Positions 28,957-41,149 are shown, counted from the stretch's first letter. The stretch is 64,000 bases of DNA from Chionoecetes opilio (GCA_016584305.1 JACEEZ010004824.1:621001-685000); one strand, 5' to 3'. The notes: generated by a model from the sequence alone, not told the origin. Numbers and translations: made by a program.

Positions 28957-29190
28957 CCGTCAACAACCCTATAGTCGCCACGTACTGCATTAATGTCGCC
29001 ATATGCGCCCCTATATTACGATTTTTTGCATCACTACAGATTTGTATGTGCCACTAAAGAGGCATGCACAGTAGTTTGGATATACCTGTCTTCAGTGGCA
29101 CATACAAATCTGTAGTGATGCTAAAATTCGTAATATATGGCGCCTGGCGACATTAGTGCAGTGGCGACTATAGTGTTGTTGACAGTAAAT
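28957..29190. mobile_element. Palindromic derivative of the CCGTAG MITE
   Basis: Both halves carry the 'atattacga..gcatcactacag' and 'gtggcgac' end block in inverted orientation, so this is a fold-back derivative of the family without its middle. Confidence 0.7.
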
Positions 29191-29999
29191 GATTTATTAC
29201 AGTAATACGTTAGAGTAGACTAGTAGGCTATCTATAGTAGCTTAACCCTTTCCCAAAACTTTTCCGGTACCTTGGCCAAAAAAAAACTTGCCCAAGATCC
29301 GCCCATGGAAGTAAAAAAGTTATTTTATTTAATTGTGTTTAGGTAATTGCTTTTATTTAATAGGTGTGTGTGCGTGTGTGTGTGTGTGTGTGTGTTTTGT
29401 TTGACGATCATTTACAGGGCAACAGGAAGGTTCGACGGAATGCGTTTTCGACGACACCGTCGAAACTTCCAACTTTGTGCATCGTCGAGCCTTCCAAGTC
29501 AGCGCCGTCGAACCCTCTCATTCATTCTCTTCATAATATTTTAGATCTTTCATCATGCGCAATTTAACATATCGTTGATATAAATTAAAATACGTACGTA
29601 TTTGTAAACAATATTTAACATTTAACACTTACAACAACTTTAACACTTGTTTCCCCACAAACTGAGGTGCTGTTTTCTGTAGTCTAATTTACTGTGACCA
29701 TCAGGAGGGCACTGCCTCAGCCTGAGGAAGAAGCCGCACAAACAGTACTGTTAATTTGTTCATTGTTTATTAGTCTTTATCGCTAATTGATTTTATTAAA
29801 TACAATATTAAGGATAGGCAAGCTAAGTTGGATAGGTGTTACCACGTTAGGCTGGGAAACAACGAAAAATATAGGCTAGATCTAAACAATGAGAATGAAG
29901 GATATCAAACTTTCAATGTAGCCTAATCTTATCAAAGAGAGAGAGAGAGAGAACCCATACCCATACCGATCTCAACAACTCCAATCTTAACCATTACAG

Positions 30000-30205
30000 A
30001 AAACCCCTCCATGATGACATCCCATGAATTACCACCCAGCTATGAGGAGGCCATCAAGTCCCCACCCATCACACACTTCCACCACCACTACCTCCCCTCA
30101 CATTCTTCTGCCCCGCCATTCACCATTACACGACCTGGCGACACCACCATCACCATCCCACAGCAGAACTACCACACGATATCCCCGCAGCCACCACAGC
30201 CGCCG
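30000..30205 (+). CDS. Exon with PPxY motif, unidentified gene
   Basis: After acceptor CCATTACAG an open frame of 206 nt runs to the donor CCG/GTAAGG. It contains ATG ATG and then TSHELPPSYEEAIKSP. LPPSY is a PPxY motif, the ligand of WW domains of NEDD4-type ubiquitin ligases; PPSYEEA is typical of short cytosolic tails and of LITAF-like or arrestin-like adaptors. The rest is rich in His, Pro, Thr and Ser. Codon-like structure and good splice sites argue for a real exon, but I could not find partner exons on the plus strand. A TTAA-type MITE begins 15 bp after the exon. Confidence 0.45.
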
Positions 30206-30219
30206 GTAAGGCCCACTAT

Positions 30220-30430
30220 TTAACCCCTTCACACCCAGATCTTTCCTTTGCTATATGAAATCGTCTGTTAGTCATAAATTTACGAAAAGTAACTGAAATA
30301 AACCAAATTTGTCGACAAGGATACTAAACAGGTCATATCTATAAAATATTGCTTATATACACTAGAAATCGTCTAATGGATTATGGTAGCCAAATTACAA
30401 TGGAAATTACGTTCTGGGTCTCAAGGGGTT
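30220..30430. mobile_element. TTAA-type MITE copy 4
   Basis: Starts TTTAACCCCTTCACACCCAG right after the PPxY exon and ends CTCAAGGGGTT. Confidence 0.78.
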
Positions 30431-30445
30431 CTCGCCGCACGTTAA

Positions 30446-30930
30446 GTTGGCGAAGATGTGCCCCCTTCACACCCCCCTTCCGAACGTATGGGATTGGCTG
30501 AGGTGTTGGGGCCGTAAGGCGAACTATAGGGATCGAGTAAGGCTGTAGTATTCACTTTAGCTAGACACGGGTTACACCAAACACTGAGTTCGCACACAAG
30601 TTTATTACGGCGGGAATATGTAGGTAAGTACAGCGGAGGGGAGCCACGAGGAACAGAGAGAGGAGGAGTTGATGTTCTCCCTCTGTGGTGGCTGGTAGGT
30701 AACTGGCGGATCCTCGTCACCAAGGCAAGGAAGGCGAGGAGCGCGCGGAGGTATTTGGGTCACGGTGAAGTCGGGTCAGCCGCCAGGTGTGGCTTGACCT
30801 TTAGGGGTAATTAGGCAGCTGTGTGGCCCCACCTTGGGGTCACTACAAGGCATTCTCACCCAACACCCTACACCTCAGCCAATCCCGTGCGTTCGGAAGG
30901 AGGGAGTGAAGGGGCTCCATTTTCGCCAAC
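30446..30930. mobile_element. Harbinger-type MITE hosting a putative solo LTR
   Basis: TIR GTTGGCGAAGATGTGCCCCC versus (inverted) GTTGGCGAAAATGGAGCCCC, with TAA on both sides. Without the inner 344 bp it would be a palindrome of about 140 bp. Confidence 0.7.
30504..30847 (-). mobile_element. Putative solo LTR, 344 bp
   Basis: The minus strand starts TGTAGTGACCCCAAGGTGGG and ends GGCCCCAACA (TG..CA ends), and holds a CGTAATAAAC polyadenylation signal about 70% through. It sits off-centre in a palindromic MITE. No clean 4-6-bp duplication is visible (only AGG is shared), so the borders are tentative. Confidence 0.45.
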
Positions 30931-31195
30931 TAATAGCGCGTTTTCGCGACGTTCACCACCCTGGTCCTGTCCAGTCTATACCGTTCCAGGCTGGACTGAT
31001 GTTCGCGAAAATACATCGAGACTGGACCCGTCCCATTCGTTGTTCCTATTGGCTGGGGGATCGAGTGGGCGGTCCTCCGGGCAGAAATGACCACATTTTT
31101 AAAAAGCGCGCGTTTTAGTTACTTTTCTTTTCAATGGGAAGTCAAGTTGCAGGGATGACTATGAACAAATGAATGATGAAATTTCATTTCATTTA

Positions 31196-31436
31196 CCGTT
31201 AATAACTATCTATAGTCGCCACTGCACTATAATGTCGCGGGGGGGCATATATTACGAGCTTTAGCATCACTACAGATCACATCACGTGCACAGTACGTAG
31301 TTTACATCATCTACGTAACACTATATAGCTACGGTACATGTCTTCAGTAACACATACAAGTCTGTAGTGATGCTAAAATTCGTAATATATGGCATCTGGT
31401 GACATTAGTGCAGTGGCCACTATAGTGTTGTTGACA
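31196..31436. mobile_element. Second palindromic CCGTAG-MITE derivative
   Basis: Same fold-back layout as 28957-29190, with diverged ends. Confidence 0.68.
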
Positions 31437-32313
31437 TTCATTTTCCAAGATGTTGTTTCAGCAAATTGCGAATATTGTAATTTCTCGTGAAATTACTTTA
31501 ATCTTATGGTCGGCCATCATGGTGTTTCATGTCTTATCAGCAGCACGAGAAGCTCCTGGTCGTCTTCCCCGCTGACTATAGTGCGCATGCGCCAGTTCTC
31601 CACACACTGGTCCAACCTGGTCCTGCTCGCTGGCCTGGCCCAGTGTAGCCCGGTCCAATCCGCCTCGCGAAAACAGTGGCCGCCCGGGACTAGTCCAGTC
31701 CAGACTGGGCCGCATATTCACCAACTGTATACAGCAGGGGCACTCCGATTCAAGTGTGGGAAATTCTGGAGTTTTAAAGTAATCGTCCAGACCCATTTTT
31801 TCTTTGCATAATTATGTTGAATGTTCATTCAAAATACCTAATCCACAAAAAATTATTCATTTTCACGCCTTATTTCCCTAAAAACATGACTTTTGTAAAA
31901 AGCGCGGGAAAAACAACAGCCACATTCCAGCCGTGGCGCGAAACTTGCTGGCGACGTCACACGAGTGAGCCTCCCAGCCCCACCCGACACAGACACACGG
32001 AGACTCTGAAAAAAATGTAGTACTTGGGGAATTTTGGGTGCTTCTGGTATATTTTTTGTGCGACACGGCACATACTTGCATCCTGCATGGGCACGGCAAG
32101 AAAGCCGTGCCATTCCCAAGAGCTTAGGGCCGTACTATTAAACCTTCCGCCCGGGCTGGCGATCGCCTGCCGATGCTCCGCCAGGCGAACGCCAGCCTCA
32201 GGAAATCCTTACTTTTAAACACTGGCTTACGCCAACCCTGGCGAACGCCAGGGTTGGCGGACGTGAGTGTTCGCCAGCGCTAACCTTCTCCTATTCTCGC
32301 TCGACTCTGCGAA

Positions 32314-32550
32314 ATGGCGCTTGAAATCGCGGGAAATTCAAGTTTGTTTACATCTACAGTCGACACCACTGCTACGAGTGACGATGCTGGCTCTCTTAAG
32401 GCAACTCCTATATCAACTGTGGATAAGGGGATGCTCATTGACCTCATCAAGGAGTATATTGAGGGCATAAATGACAAAACTACCAAGTTATATGCCGTGA
32501 TTGCTCTTGTAGCTACTCTTTTTCCGGACAGTACTGTTATTAATAATTAA
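32314..32550 (+). CDS. Short ORF inside the PIF/Harbinger element, 78 aa
   Basis: It starts MALEIAGNSSLFTSTVDTTA and has a helical second half (LIDLIKEYIEGINDKTTKLY). It begins about 190 bp inside the left terminal repeat, where Harbinger elements can carry a Myb/SANT-type protein. The ORF shows no diagnostic tryptophans, so this is only a suggestion. Confidence 0.3.
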   Translation: MALEIAGNSSLFTSTVDTTATSDDAGSLKATPISTVDKGMLIDLIKEYIEGINDKTTKLYAVIALVATLFPDSTVINN

Positions 32551-32718
32551 AGTTCGTTCATCACTGAACTAACGAGCAATAATATGTCATATGCTCCCTA
32601 AGGCAGTTGTGATATTAACCATTTAAGCTTATTTACCACCTAACTCGTGCAAAGATAGGGTATTAGTTCGGTAGTGGGCTTCCAAAAGTCCTAGGATTCT
32701 TACCTACATTTACATACG

Positions 32719-32975
32719 GTACTCCGTAGTATAGTGGTTAGCACGCTCGGCTCACAACCGAGAAGTCCCGGGTTAGATCCCCGGGCGGAGCAAAGATAGA
32801 TGGGTGGTCTTTCTTAAAACCCGATCCCCTGTCCACCCAGCAGTGAATGGGTACCGGGTGTTAGCAGGGGGTTTGTGACCCCCCTCCCGGGGTGGTGGCT
32901 TCATCCAACACACTAATTGCTGCAGCGGTAGATCACTACGGCTCTGAGGAATTATCCTCTAAACAAACAAACATC
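32719..32975 (+). mobile_element. tRNA-Val-like SINE, copy 2
   Basis: A tRNA-like head (32719-32790) has A box tagtggttagcacg, an anticodon arm with loop CTCACAA (anticodon CAC, Val) and B box gggttagatcc. A 180-bp body shared with 531-730 (cccctgtccacccagcagtg) and an AAACAAAC tail follow. Inside the Harbinger element. Confidence 0.85.
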
Positions 32976-33713
32976 ATCGTGTAGAATTATTCATTATGAA
33001 TATTTTGAACCCCATTTCCCATGGTGCAATTGAATAATAATGGTGTTACATGTACTACCGAAAATCTACCGTTATTTCAGCCATAAACTGTTAAGTTAAG
33101 TTAAATTAGATTAGGTTAGAGGTGGGGTTTGGTTTAGTAACAGATATCAAGAAAAAAGAAAATTATCAATACTATGGCAGTGCGAAGCGGAGCAATTAAG
33201 GTTTGCGGGGCGGGGCGGGCACCCCCACACCTGTAAACAAACATTTATTTCCGACAAAAAAGAGTGCCAGATTCATTCAAAACACATCAAAACTATTCAG
33301 GAAAACTAAGTTTCGACCTCGAAATCAGTGAATGCCCACTTCCGAAATTTTACCAAAGATAGTTCTGATATTTATAATTTAAACTCGCTCACTACTTATC
33401 TAACGTGCAACAATATATCATATACTTCCAGTAGGGATATTATTAAAGATCAATCACCACTTAACCTAAAATGCAACAGTCGATCATATACTTCCAGTAA
33501 TTGTATTATTGAATATAATTTATCCCCGCTTAACCTAACATGCAGCAATTGATCATACTTCCAGTATCGATATTAAAGATCATCACTTTTTAATGGGGAT
33601 TTGGCCTTAGTTGATAGGTTAAAATGTAGGGTTAGGTTAGTGAGTCTAAAGGTAGGGTTAGGTTAGTGAGTCTAAAGGTAGGGAGTTAATATTTTCCTAT
33701 CCTATAGGTTACA

Positions 33714-35790
33714 GGGTGTTTCGTACAAAAGTTGTTTCGTAGCCAGGTTTTGTTAGTTGTTTCGTACACTGACTTAGTTTTTTTCGTACATTCGTGATGT
33801 CGTTTCGTAACTCTAGTTCAACTCTGAGCTGAGTGTACGAAACGACTATGGTTTCATATAGACTATGAAACAACTTTTTGGTGTACTAATCTACTGGTGT
33901 ACGAAACAACTTGTGTACGAACTGACTGCACCCGCTCCTATACACTCTCCTTCCTACTAAAAGCATCTTATATCTCTGAAAGTAGTGATTTGCGACGGAA
34001 ACTCATTGAGATAATGTTTCTCAGAATCTATTTAGGTAAACAGAAACCATTCATCATTTAACCTAACATCCCCACTTAACATGCTACACACTATCAGATA
34101 TTTCCAGTAGTTATATGAATAATTAAATATCGTTCACCACTTAACCTAACCTGCTACACACTATCAGATACTTCCAGCAGTGATATAAATCATTAAATAT
34201 AGTTCACCACTTAACCTAACATGCCACAATCAATCATACTTCCAAAGGCAATTGTGATATTAATCATTTAATCTCATTCACCACTTAAGTACAAAGACAA
34301 AACAATATATAGGTTTGTGATATTAAACATTAGGAAATGTTTTCAGTATGTTTTATTACCAACCAACTTTTAATTCCAACTCAGTCTCGCTCAGGAACAA
34401 ATCTAGGCTGTCTTTCTGTCTTTCACAGTTTGTCTTGGCAATCTGATCCATTCTGCTTTGGCTGGATCAAGCACTTCTATATCTTCAAAATCTAGCAGTG
34501 CGTCCATAATCTGGAAAATAATATATGAAACATATAATAACCTAACATTCATTTAAATATACTGTAAGTGATTTTAAATCAGAGAAAATAAATCACCCAA
34601 AAATAAGTATCAGATAAATTCAAACATATTTTAAAACTATTCATGACAAAGTTTCGTCCTCAAAAAAAAGTAATGCGCATAAATGAAAATTTAGTTAGGT
34701 TAGTGAACTAGCAAGGGGGGTCCGGGGGGGCACATGCCCCTAGTTATATCAGTAGGGTATTGTTCAATAGTGAGTATTGATTGAAACTGCATATTTACCC
34801 TTCTAATTGTAACAAAAGTTGTAACTCATTCAATTTCATCTGATTAACCAAATAAATAAAAGGTATAATATTTTACACTAGGACCAGAATTCCCTACACA
34901 ATTGGGAGCATGGTTTGTTTACCTTATTGTATTCTAGGAAACTTTCTCTCAATGAGCTTCCATCGCAAATAATTACTTTTGGAGATATAATATAACATCC
35001 TATTTTTCGGGAGGAGAGAGACAAGTGTTTATGTGCACCTCCCTCTTCTTCCTCTTGTGACCTGCATCACCTCTATTCTTCCCTTGCCGCGGACACTTTT
35101 TAATGAGGATTTGACTTTAGTTAGGTTAAAACATGGGGTTAGGTTAGTGAGTGTATACACTCCCCTAGGAAGGGGAGTGTATGGGAGGGGATGCAGTCAA
35201 TTCGTTCACAAGTCATTTCGTGCATCAGTAGATTCGTACACCAAAAAAGTTGTTTCGTAGTCTATATGAAACCATAGTCGTTTCGTACAATCAGCTCAGA
35301 GTTGAACGTTACTACTAGAGTTACGAAACGACATCACGTATGTACGCAAAACTCAAAATCAGTGTACGAAACAACTAACAAAACCTGGGTACGAAACTCC
35401 CTGTAACAGTAGGGTTAGGTTAGTTAATTTTCATATCTCCTATATGTTACAGGGAGTTTCGTACACAGGTTAGGTTAGTTGTTTCGTACACTGATTTTGA
35501 GTTTTGCGTACATACGTGATGTCGTTTCGTAACTCTAGTAGTAAAGTTCAACTCTGAGCTGAGTGTACGAAACGACTATGGTTTCATATAGACTACGAAA
35601 CAACTTTTTGGTCTACTAATCTACTGGTGTACGAAACAACTTGTGAACGAACTGACTGCACCCCTTCCTATACACTCCCCTTCCTACTAAAAGCATCTTA
35701 TATCTCCGAAAGTAGTGATTTGCGACGGAAACTCATTGAGAGAATGTTTCTCAGAATCTATTAAGGTAAACAGAAACCATACTCTCAAAG
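33714..35790. repeat. GTTTCGTAC repeat cluster, three copies in alternating orientation
   Basis: About 330 bp at 33714-34045 is repeated directly at 35446-35785 and inverted at 34905-35410. Each copy is studded with GTTTCGTA/TACGAAAC 8-mers, e.g. 'gtacgaaacgactatggttt', and ends in 'tcaatgag' and 'ggtaaacagaaacca'. The last two copies face each other as a hairpin centred near 35.43 kb. Function unknown; probably a nested MITE family. Confidence 0.75.
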
Positions 35791-36599
35791 GTGTAGAGAA
35801 TTCTGGTCCTAGTGTAAAAATTTACCAAATAAAACTAATTTAGTGTCGGGAGAACACTATTATAAGCACGTCTCACGTGTAATGTATGAGGGTCAGAGGC
35901 CTCTGACATAGCTCAATGTAAAGACACCATCACCAAAACATAACCTGACATTGTACAAAATAACACATTCAATTCTATCTGATATACAACAGAAATAAAA
36001 TATTTTAGTGGCGGGAGCACAATGATATCATAGTCACGTCTCACTGAAATTCTTATGAGGGTGAGAGGCCTCTGCTATAGCTTAGTGTAAATACGCCATC
36101 ACCAAAACATCCAATGTATACATTATATTGTGCAATATGGTCCCTAAACCAATATATATTGGACGAAAAGGCAAATACACTCACCTCAGGGGGGGGTGGA
36201 GGTGTCTGGTGCTGTCAGCTGCGTTGGAACCTCGATGGTGTTTTGAAAATAATATACATGACTTATTTTCCATGAAAGAACTTGCCATACACATATTTAC
36301 CGTTGCAATAGGTTTCCTATCTCATGAAATGCTTAGTAGTATTGTAAAAAGTATAAACTGAATGCAATAAATGTTGATCGCCCGGTGAGAGGGACGTCTC
36401 ACCAGAACTCACGTTCGCCAGGCTATTCCAATACTTCTCCTTCGCCAGCCCTGGCGGAGCAGCGCCTGGCGGAGCGCTCGTGGCGTTTAAAAGTAAGAAA
36501 TCACTGAGCGCCTGGCGAACGCTTTCGCCAGCCCTGGCGAAAGATTTTAAAAGTACGGCCCTTAGCACCCATTCACAACCCACACGGCGACGATATATG

Positions 36600-37401
36600 T
36601 GTGCAGACCTTTGGAGCGACGGGGAACGGCTGGTAGTAGCCAGGTACTGCAGCCCTCTCATCTCGGTGGCCTTGCACCGTTAGGAGTATCAGTGATATGA
36701 GCTGTGAGGTAAGGAGCGGCGGGTCACAGCTGTGGCGAGAAGGCGCTGAGCTGTCCATCCCCGTGTCGTGTCAACAGGAAAGTGGGTGATAGCAGATCCT
36801 GCCGGCGGGATGGTTTCTGTGGAGATGCTGAACGCCACACCCCTTTTTTTGGTTAATGTTCGTCGTAAGAGAAGACATATACACCCAAATAGGTACTCAG
36901 TGAATGCTTACATACAATTTATATTTCCTGAAGCCTCATTCTGCTTGAACTTGTGTTTTTTTTATGAAAAGAAACATTTTTAAAGATTGATTTTTTCCCA
37001 AGTATTCAATTGTTTTGCCAATATTTTCACCAAGTGCAGACAAAAAAAATGATAAACTACTTTTTTTTATTAAGAACTGTTTCATTTTGTTGTATTGCGG
37101 GGTAATTCTGATATGTCCCAAAGAAGTACAGAGAATTTACGGTAAATATAGATCATTCAGCCTCACAGAGCAGAGGATGTGACAGCCTGAGAGACAGGCT
37201 TGAGCGTGAGCTTTTTTAGAAAACTCCCCATTGCACCTGGGCTTATCTAAAATTAAACCTCACTTCCCCCCCAAAAACTGCCCTTCTTCTCTCTCTCTCT
37301 CTCTCTCTCTCCCCCTCATCTCTCATCCCCTCTCTTCCTCTCTCTCTCTCCTCTCTCCCCTCCCCTCTCTCTCTCTCTCTCTTTTCTCTCTCTCTCTCTC
37401 T

Positions 37402-37436
<35 letters not shown>

Positions 37437-37468
37437 CTTTTCTCTCTCTCTCTCCTCTCTCTCTCTCT

Positions 37469-37527
<59 letters not shown>

Positions 37528-37533
37528 AAAATT

Positions 37534-37577
<44 letters not shown>

Positions 37578-38230
37578 ATATATATATATATATTTTATAT
37601 ATATATAAAAATTTAAGTCTCAATGCACTATTGTCCAAGTAGTGACATGAACGTTAATTGTGTAGACACGCAGATCGCAATGTGTTGGAATAGACATGTT
37701 ATACCCGTACTCAACTTATTTATCCCTGTAAATATTTGTTACGCCCTTTTTACAAAAAACTATTCTCCTTTGAGGAAATAATATATAACAAGTATTATTG
37801 CACATCGAATGTATACTTTTTATTAACAAGAATTTCACGAATGTATGGAAATACAAGTTTCCAACATTTTGGGCTGCAAAATAAACCAAAACTCTGGCTT
37901 GATTTGGTTTTACGACATTTTCCAAGGACTTCGATCATTTGTCTTCAAAATTTGGCCAAATTTTTTTTTGCCCCAGATTTTGATGACACTTGGTTCCTAT
38001 TAGCTTTCATACGTGCTGATCACGAATCTGGACTTAGTTTTTCGATGTATTGTTTTGAAATCTCTATTTGAGCCGTTCTCAGCTTATCTATCCCCGTAAA
38101 CATATCTTTTACGCCATTTGCGCCCGTTTGCTGCTATTATCTTAACAATATATGTAAATACACAACAAATAAACATATAATAACCCAGGCTATACTTACG
38201 TAGGACAGAGTAAAAGCAAATTACTTCCAT
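36600..38230. other. Intergenic, no supported gene
   Basis: Contains the CT/AT tract. Short frames at 36768-36983 and 37736-38071 have no recognisable motifs or splice context. The rest is AT-rich unique-looking sequence. Confidence 0.5.
37280..37615. repeat. (CT)n followed by (AT)n
   Basis: Pyrimidine tract to 37470, then 140 bp of AT with 'attttata' breaks. Confidence 0.92.
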
Positions 38231-38784
38231 CATATGGTGTGTTGTTTCACGCTCGTTTTCTTTGGGTCTGCCTTAAAACTCCAGAATTTTACACTTGAAT
38301 CGGAGTGCCCCTGCTGTATACAGCTGGTGAATATGCGACCGGGCCAGGGGCCACATTCAGAGAGGCTACCGTCCATGCTTCACGACCTAGCGACATCCAT
38401 CAGCTGTTTTGGCATTCAGCGTGCAGATTGTGACGTACTTAAAGACGTTAGAAGACTTTAAACTTAAAGACTGCCTAAGGGGTGGTGTAGAGGACGTAAC
38501 ATATTTAAAAATACTCATAAATTGAGTATATATGATGTTTTCTGACTCAAGAACTGAACAGGGCAAGTATACAAATGAAATTAGGCCATATAACTATCCC
38601 ATGCGCTCGTGATGAGTTTGTTATGGGGTGATGGGCCGAGTGGTGAACGGCGGCATCTCACCACGACTCACCACACCATACACCACCATGCACGGCTCCG
38701 CGACAGACAAGGTATATTCCTCCTCATCCTTCCTCTTACCCTTTATTCTTCCCTTCTTCCTCTACCTAATTCCTCCTCCTTCAT

Positions 38785-38835
<51 letters not shown>

Positions 38836-38865
38836 CACTACTATTACTGCTGCTACTACTACTAT

Positions 38866-39098
38866 AGCCGTGTTTTTGTCGTCCAAGCATCGTCTTGGTA
38901 CGAAGACCGTTTTTTCTCGCAATTGAAAACGGATTGGTTTCTGTGACAACAACACAACAAGCTTGGTAGGGGCCGAAATAATAATCAGTCTAAAACATTG
39001 CAAACAATATCACAAAGCAGTATAATACACATTTCAGCAAGTGTTATTGGAGTGGTCTTCGTAATCCAAGACGGTGCTTGGACGATAAAAACACGGCT
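38866..39098. mobile_element. 233-bp MITE inside a (CTA)n tract
   Basis: TIR AGCCGTGTTTTTGTCGTCCA / AGCCGTGTTTTTATCGTCCA; flanked on both sides by CTA repeats with the same 'attactgctgctactactac' variant. Confidence 0.78.
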
Positions 39099-39597
39099 TA
39101 ATAAATTACTGCTGCTACTACTACTACTATTACTGCTGCTACTACTACTACTACTACCAACTGCTATAAGAAAATGGTAGGAGGAGGAAGAGGAGGAGGA
39201 GAAGGAGAAGCAATAGGAGGAGGAGGAGGAGGAAGAAGGGTGGAGCATTTTGGTGTGGATGATAAATTTGTAAACACAGCTGAGAGCGTGGAAGCCTTGT
39301 GATTGGCAGAAACTTTTTGAGAAATACTATGTGATTCGCTGGCGAGGCTGTGACGTCATTGTACTCGCTCAGCCAACCAGCTATATCGAAGCCCATAGCG
39401 ACAACGTACCGCCACTGCCATATCTCGTACTGGAATCCCCCCGAGCTCCGGGGTGTAGAAATAGAGGAAGTTAGTTAAGCTAAACACCGTGCCCTTTAAC
39501 TCTCTCTGAATGTCTGCCCTGAGCGGTCGCGAAAACGCGCTATTAACGTGCGGCGTGCGAGTTATAGTTGCCAGTTCCCATAAAGAAGACAGTAAAA

Positions 39598-39890
39598 CCC
39601 ATTGTTGCATATTTATTATTTGTAGGTCTATTTATAATGGCCCACTTTCCCTCTGTTGCATATTTATTATTTGTACGGTAGGTCTATTCATAATGGCCCA
39701 CTTTCCCTCTGTTGCATATTTATTATTTGTACGGTAGGTCTATTCATAATGGCCCACTTTCCTTCTGTTGCATATTTATTATTTGTACGGTAGGTCTATT
39801 CATAATGGCCCACTTTCCCTCTGTTGCATATTTATTATTTGTACGGTAGGTCTATTCATAAGGGCCCACTTTTCCATTGTTGCAGGTCCG
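39598..39890. repeat. 56-bp tandem repeat, five units
   Basis: Unit 'gttgcatatttattatttgt' plus 'ctattcataatggcccactt'; the first unit lacks 'acggta'. Confidence 0.92.
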
Positions 39891-39899
39891 CCCGAGACC

Positions 39900-41100
39900 A
39901 GCAAGTTTGTGTGGAGGTGAGTGTGCACGTACAAGTATCAAGACTTCGGTTCCAATCATCGTAATCGTAATATTTGTTATAATATTTATATTTCTATAGC
40001 TTCTTCTGACAAGTTTGTACGGGTTATTCTGAGGCATTGTGGCTATGATAATATTAATATAGCTGATTGCCTCTCCAGGTGACATGTGTAGGAAACTACA
40101 AACCAATGACTGACTGAATGTATGGATGGATGAATATGGTAGTTTATTTCTGTTAAAGTTGTACCAGATAGGAACATGTGTTACCTTTATGAGAAGGTCC
40201 TATTGTGTATGTGTGATGAGGTGCAGTGCCGTAGCTACGGGGGAGCATGGGTGGGCACGTGCCCCCCCACGAGAAGCCGGTGCCCCCCCAGGTGCCCACC
40301 CACTGGCCACGGCTGCCGTGTGGTGTGGGAACCGTGTTCCACTAGGTAGAGCTGAGGGAGCATGCATGGAGTATTATGAGTAATTTCTACTGATGACGTA
40401 TACCCTCGACCTCAAATACAATAAATATTTTTCCTTACCTTGAAAGAAAGAAACATGCCTCTGAGTCTGAGTTAAATGCATATACTTTCTATTGATCACT
40501 TTTAACACCAGCGAACATAACTAAATTACACCAGTTACCCTTACAAATTTTCTATAATGCCTTGTGTTGGTACGTGTCTCCCTCTTGTACGTGTTATACG
40601 CGTTCTCTGGACCGACATAACAACACAAAGTCAGTGACCGATCATGCGTGGCCTTGTACGGCAGCGACCACTGCCGATGCTTTGTGGGATGAAGTTGAGA
40701 GAAACTCAGCTGCTCATGGTTTTGATACTTAAGAGTGTAGAATGTGTAGATCACCAAGGAAACGGAAACTGTCTACACAATGGAGGCGTTTTGGTTAAGG
40801 AAAAAAGTAGTTACTACATACTGCCAGAATTTTAATTTCCGAATTTCTTTTGTGGACCTCGGAGATTGTTCATATACGAGTGGTTCTTCATAAAATTCTT
40901 ATTGTACATATTCTTATAATTCATTTAAAGTTGGTTTCGTGCCTTATAATGAGGTAATAACATATTTTGTGAAGTTTTGTTGATGTGGCCATATACGTCA
41001 AGGAATGAATATATATCGGGTTTTACACATGTGTATAAATATTTCTTGATCTATAGTTTTATTTAAATACTCCCAGTGGTCACCACCCACCAGGATTTTG
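39900..41100. other. Intergenic, no supported gene
   Basis: Holds a CAGTGGC-type fragment (40216-40320); otherwise AT-rich sequence without motifs. Confidence 0.5.
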
Positions 41101-41149
41101 TTGTTACTGATTCTATTGGAAAACAGTCAGTGAGCACACACTCAGATTT

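Larger units (their letters stand above)
32127..36561. mobile_element. 4.4-kb PIF/Harbinger-like transposon, decayed
   Basis: Left end GGGCCGTACTATTAAACCTT and right end (inverted) GGGCCGTACTTTTAAAATCT start matching TIRs, followed by inverted GC-rich 'cgccagggctggcga' motifs on both sides. The flanks are TTA on each side (32124-32126 and 36562-36564), the TWA duplication of PIF/Harbinger. The only sizeable frame near an end is 32314-32550. No DDE nuclease is recognisable; the interior is taken up by a SINE and the GTTTCGTAC repeats. Confidence 0.8.
31705..38345. repeat. Long-range inverted repeat pair flanking 6.6 kb
   Basis: The sequence at 31705-31790 (gcatattcaccaactgtata, then cagcaggggcactccgattc) recurs inverted at 38262-38345. 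The pair brackets the PIF/Harbinger element and may be the ends of a larger, older element or two inverted copies. Confidence 0.6.

Noticed and set aside
36768..36983. 71-codon frame after a CAACAG acceptor-like site
   Set aside because: No motif, the second half is AT-rich and non-protein-like, and no donor was found.
38690..38712. Possible first exon ATGCACGGCTCCGCGACAG with donor GTATAT
   Set aside because: Eight codons and a weak donor, with no partner exon; cannot be separated from chance.
40521..40835. Overlapping 63- and 78-codon frames
   Set aside because: Antisense shadows with no motif or splice context.
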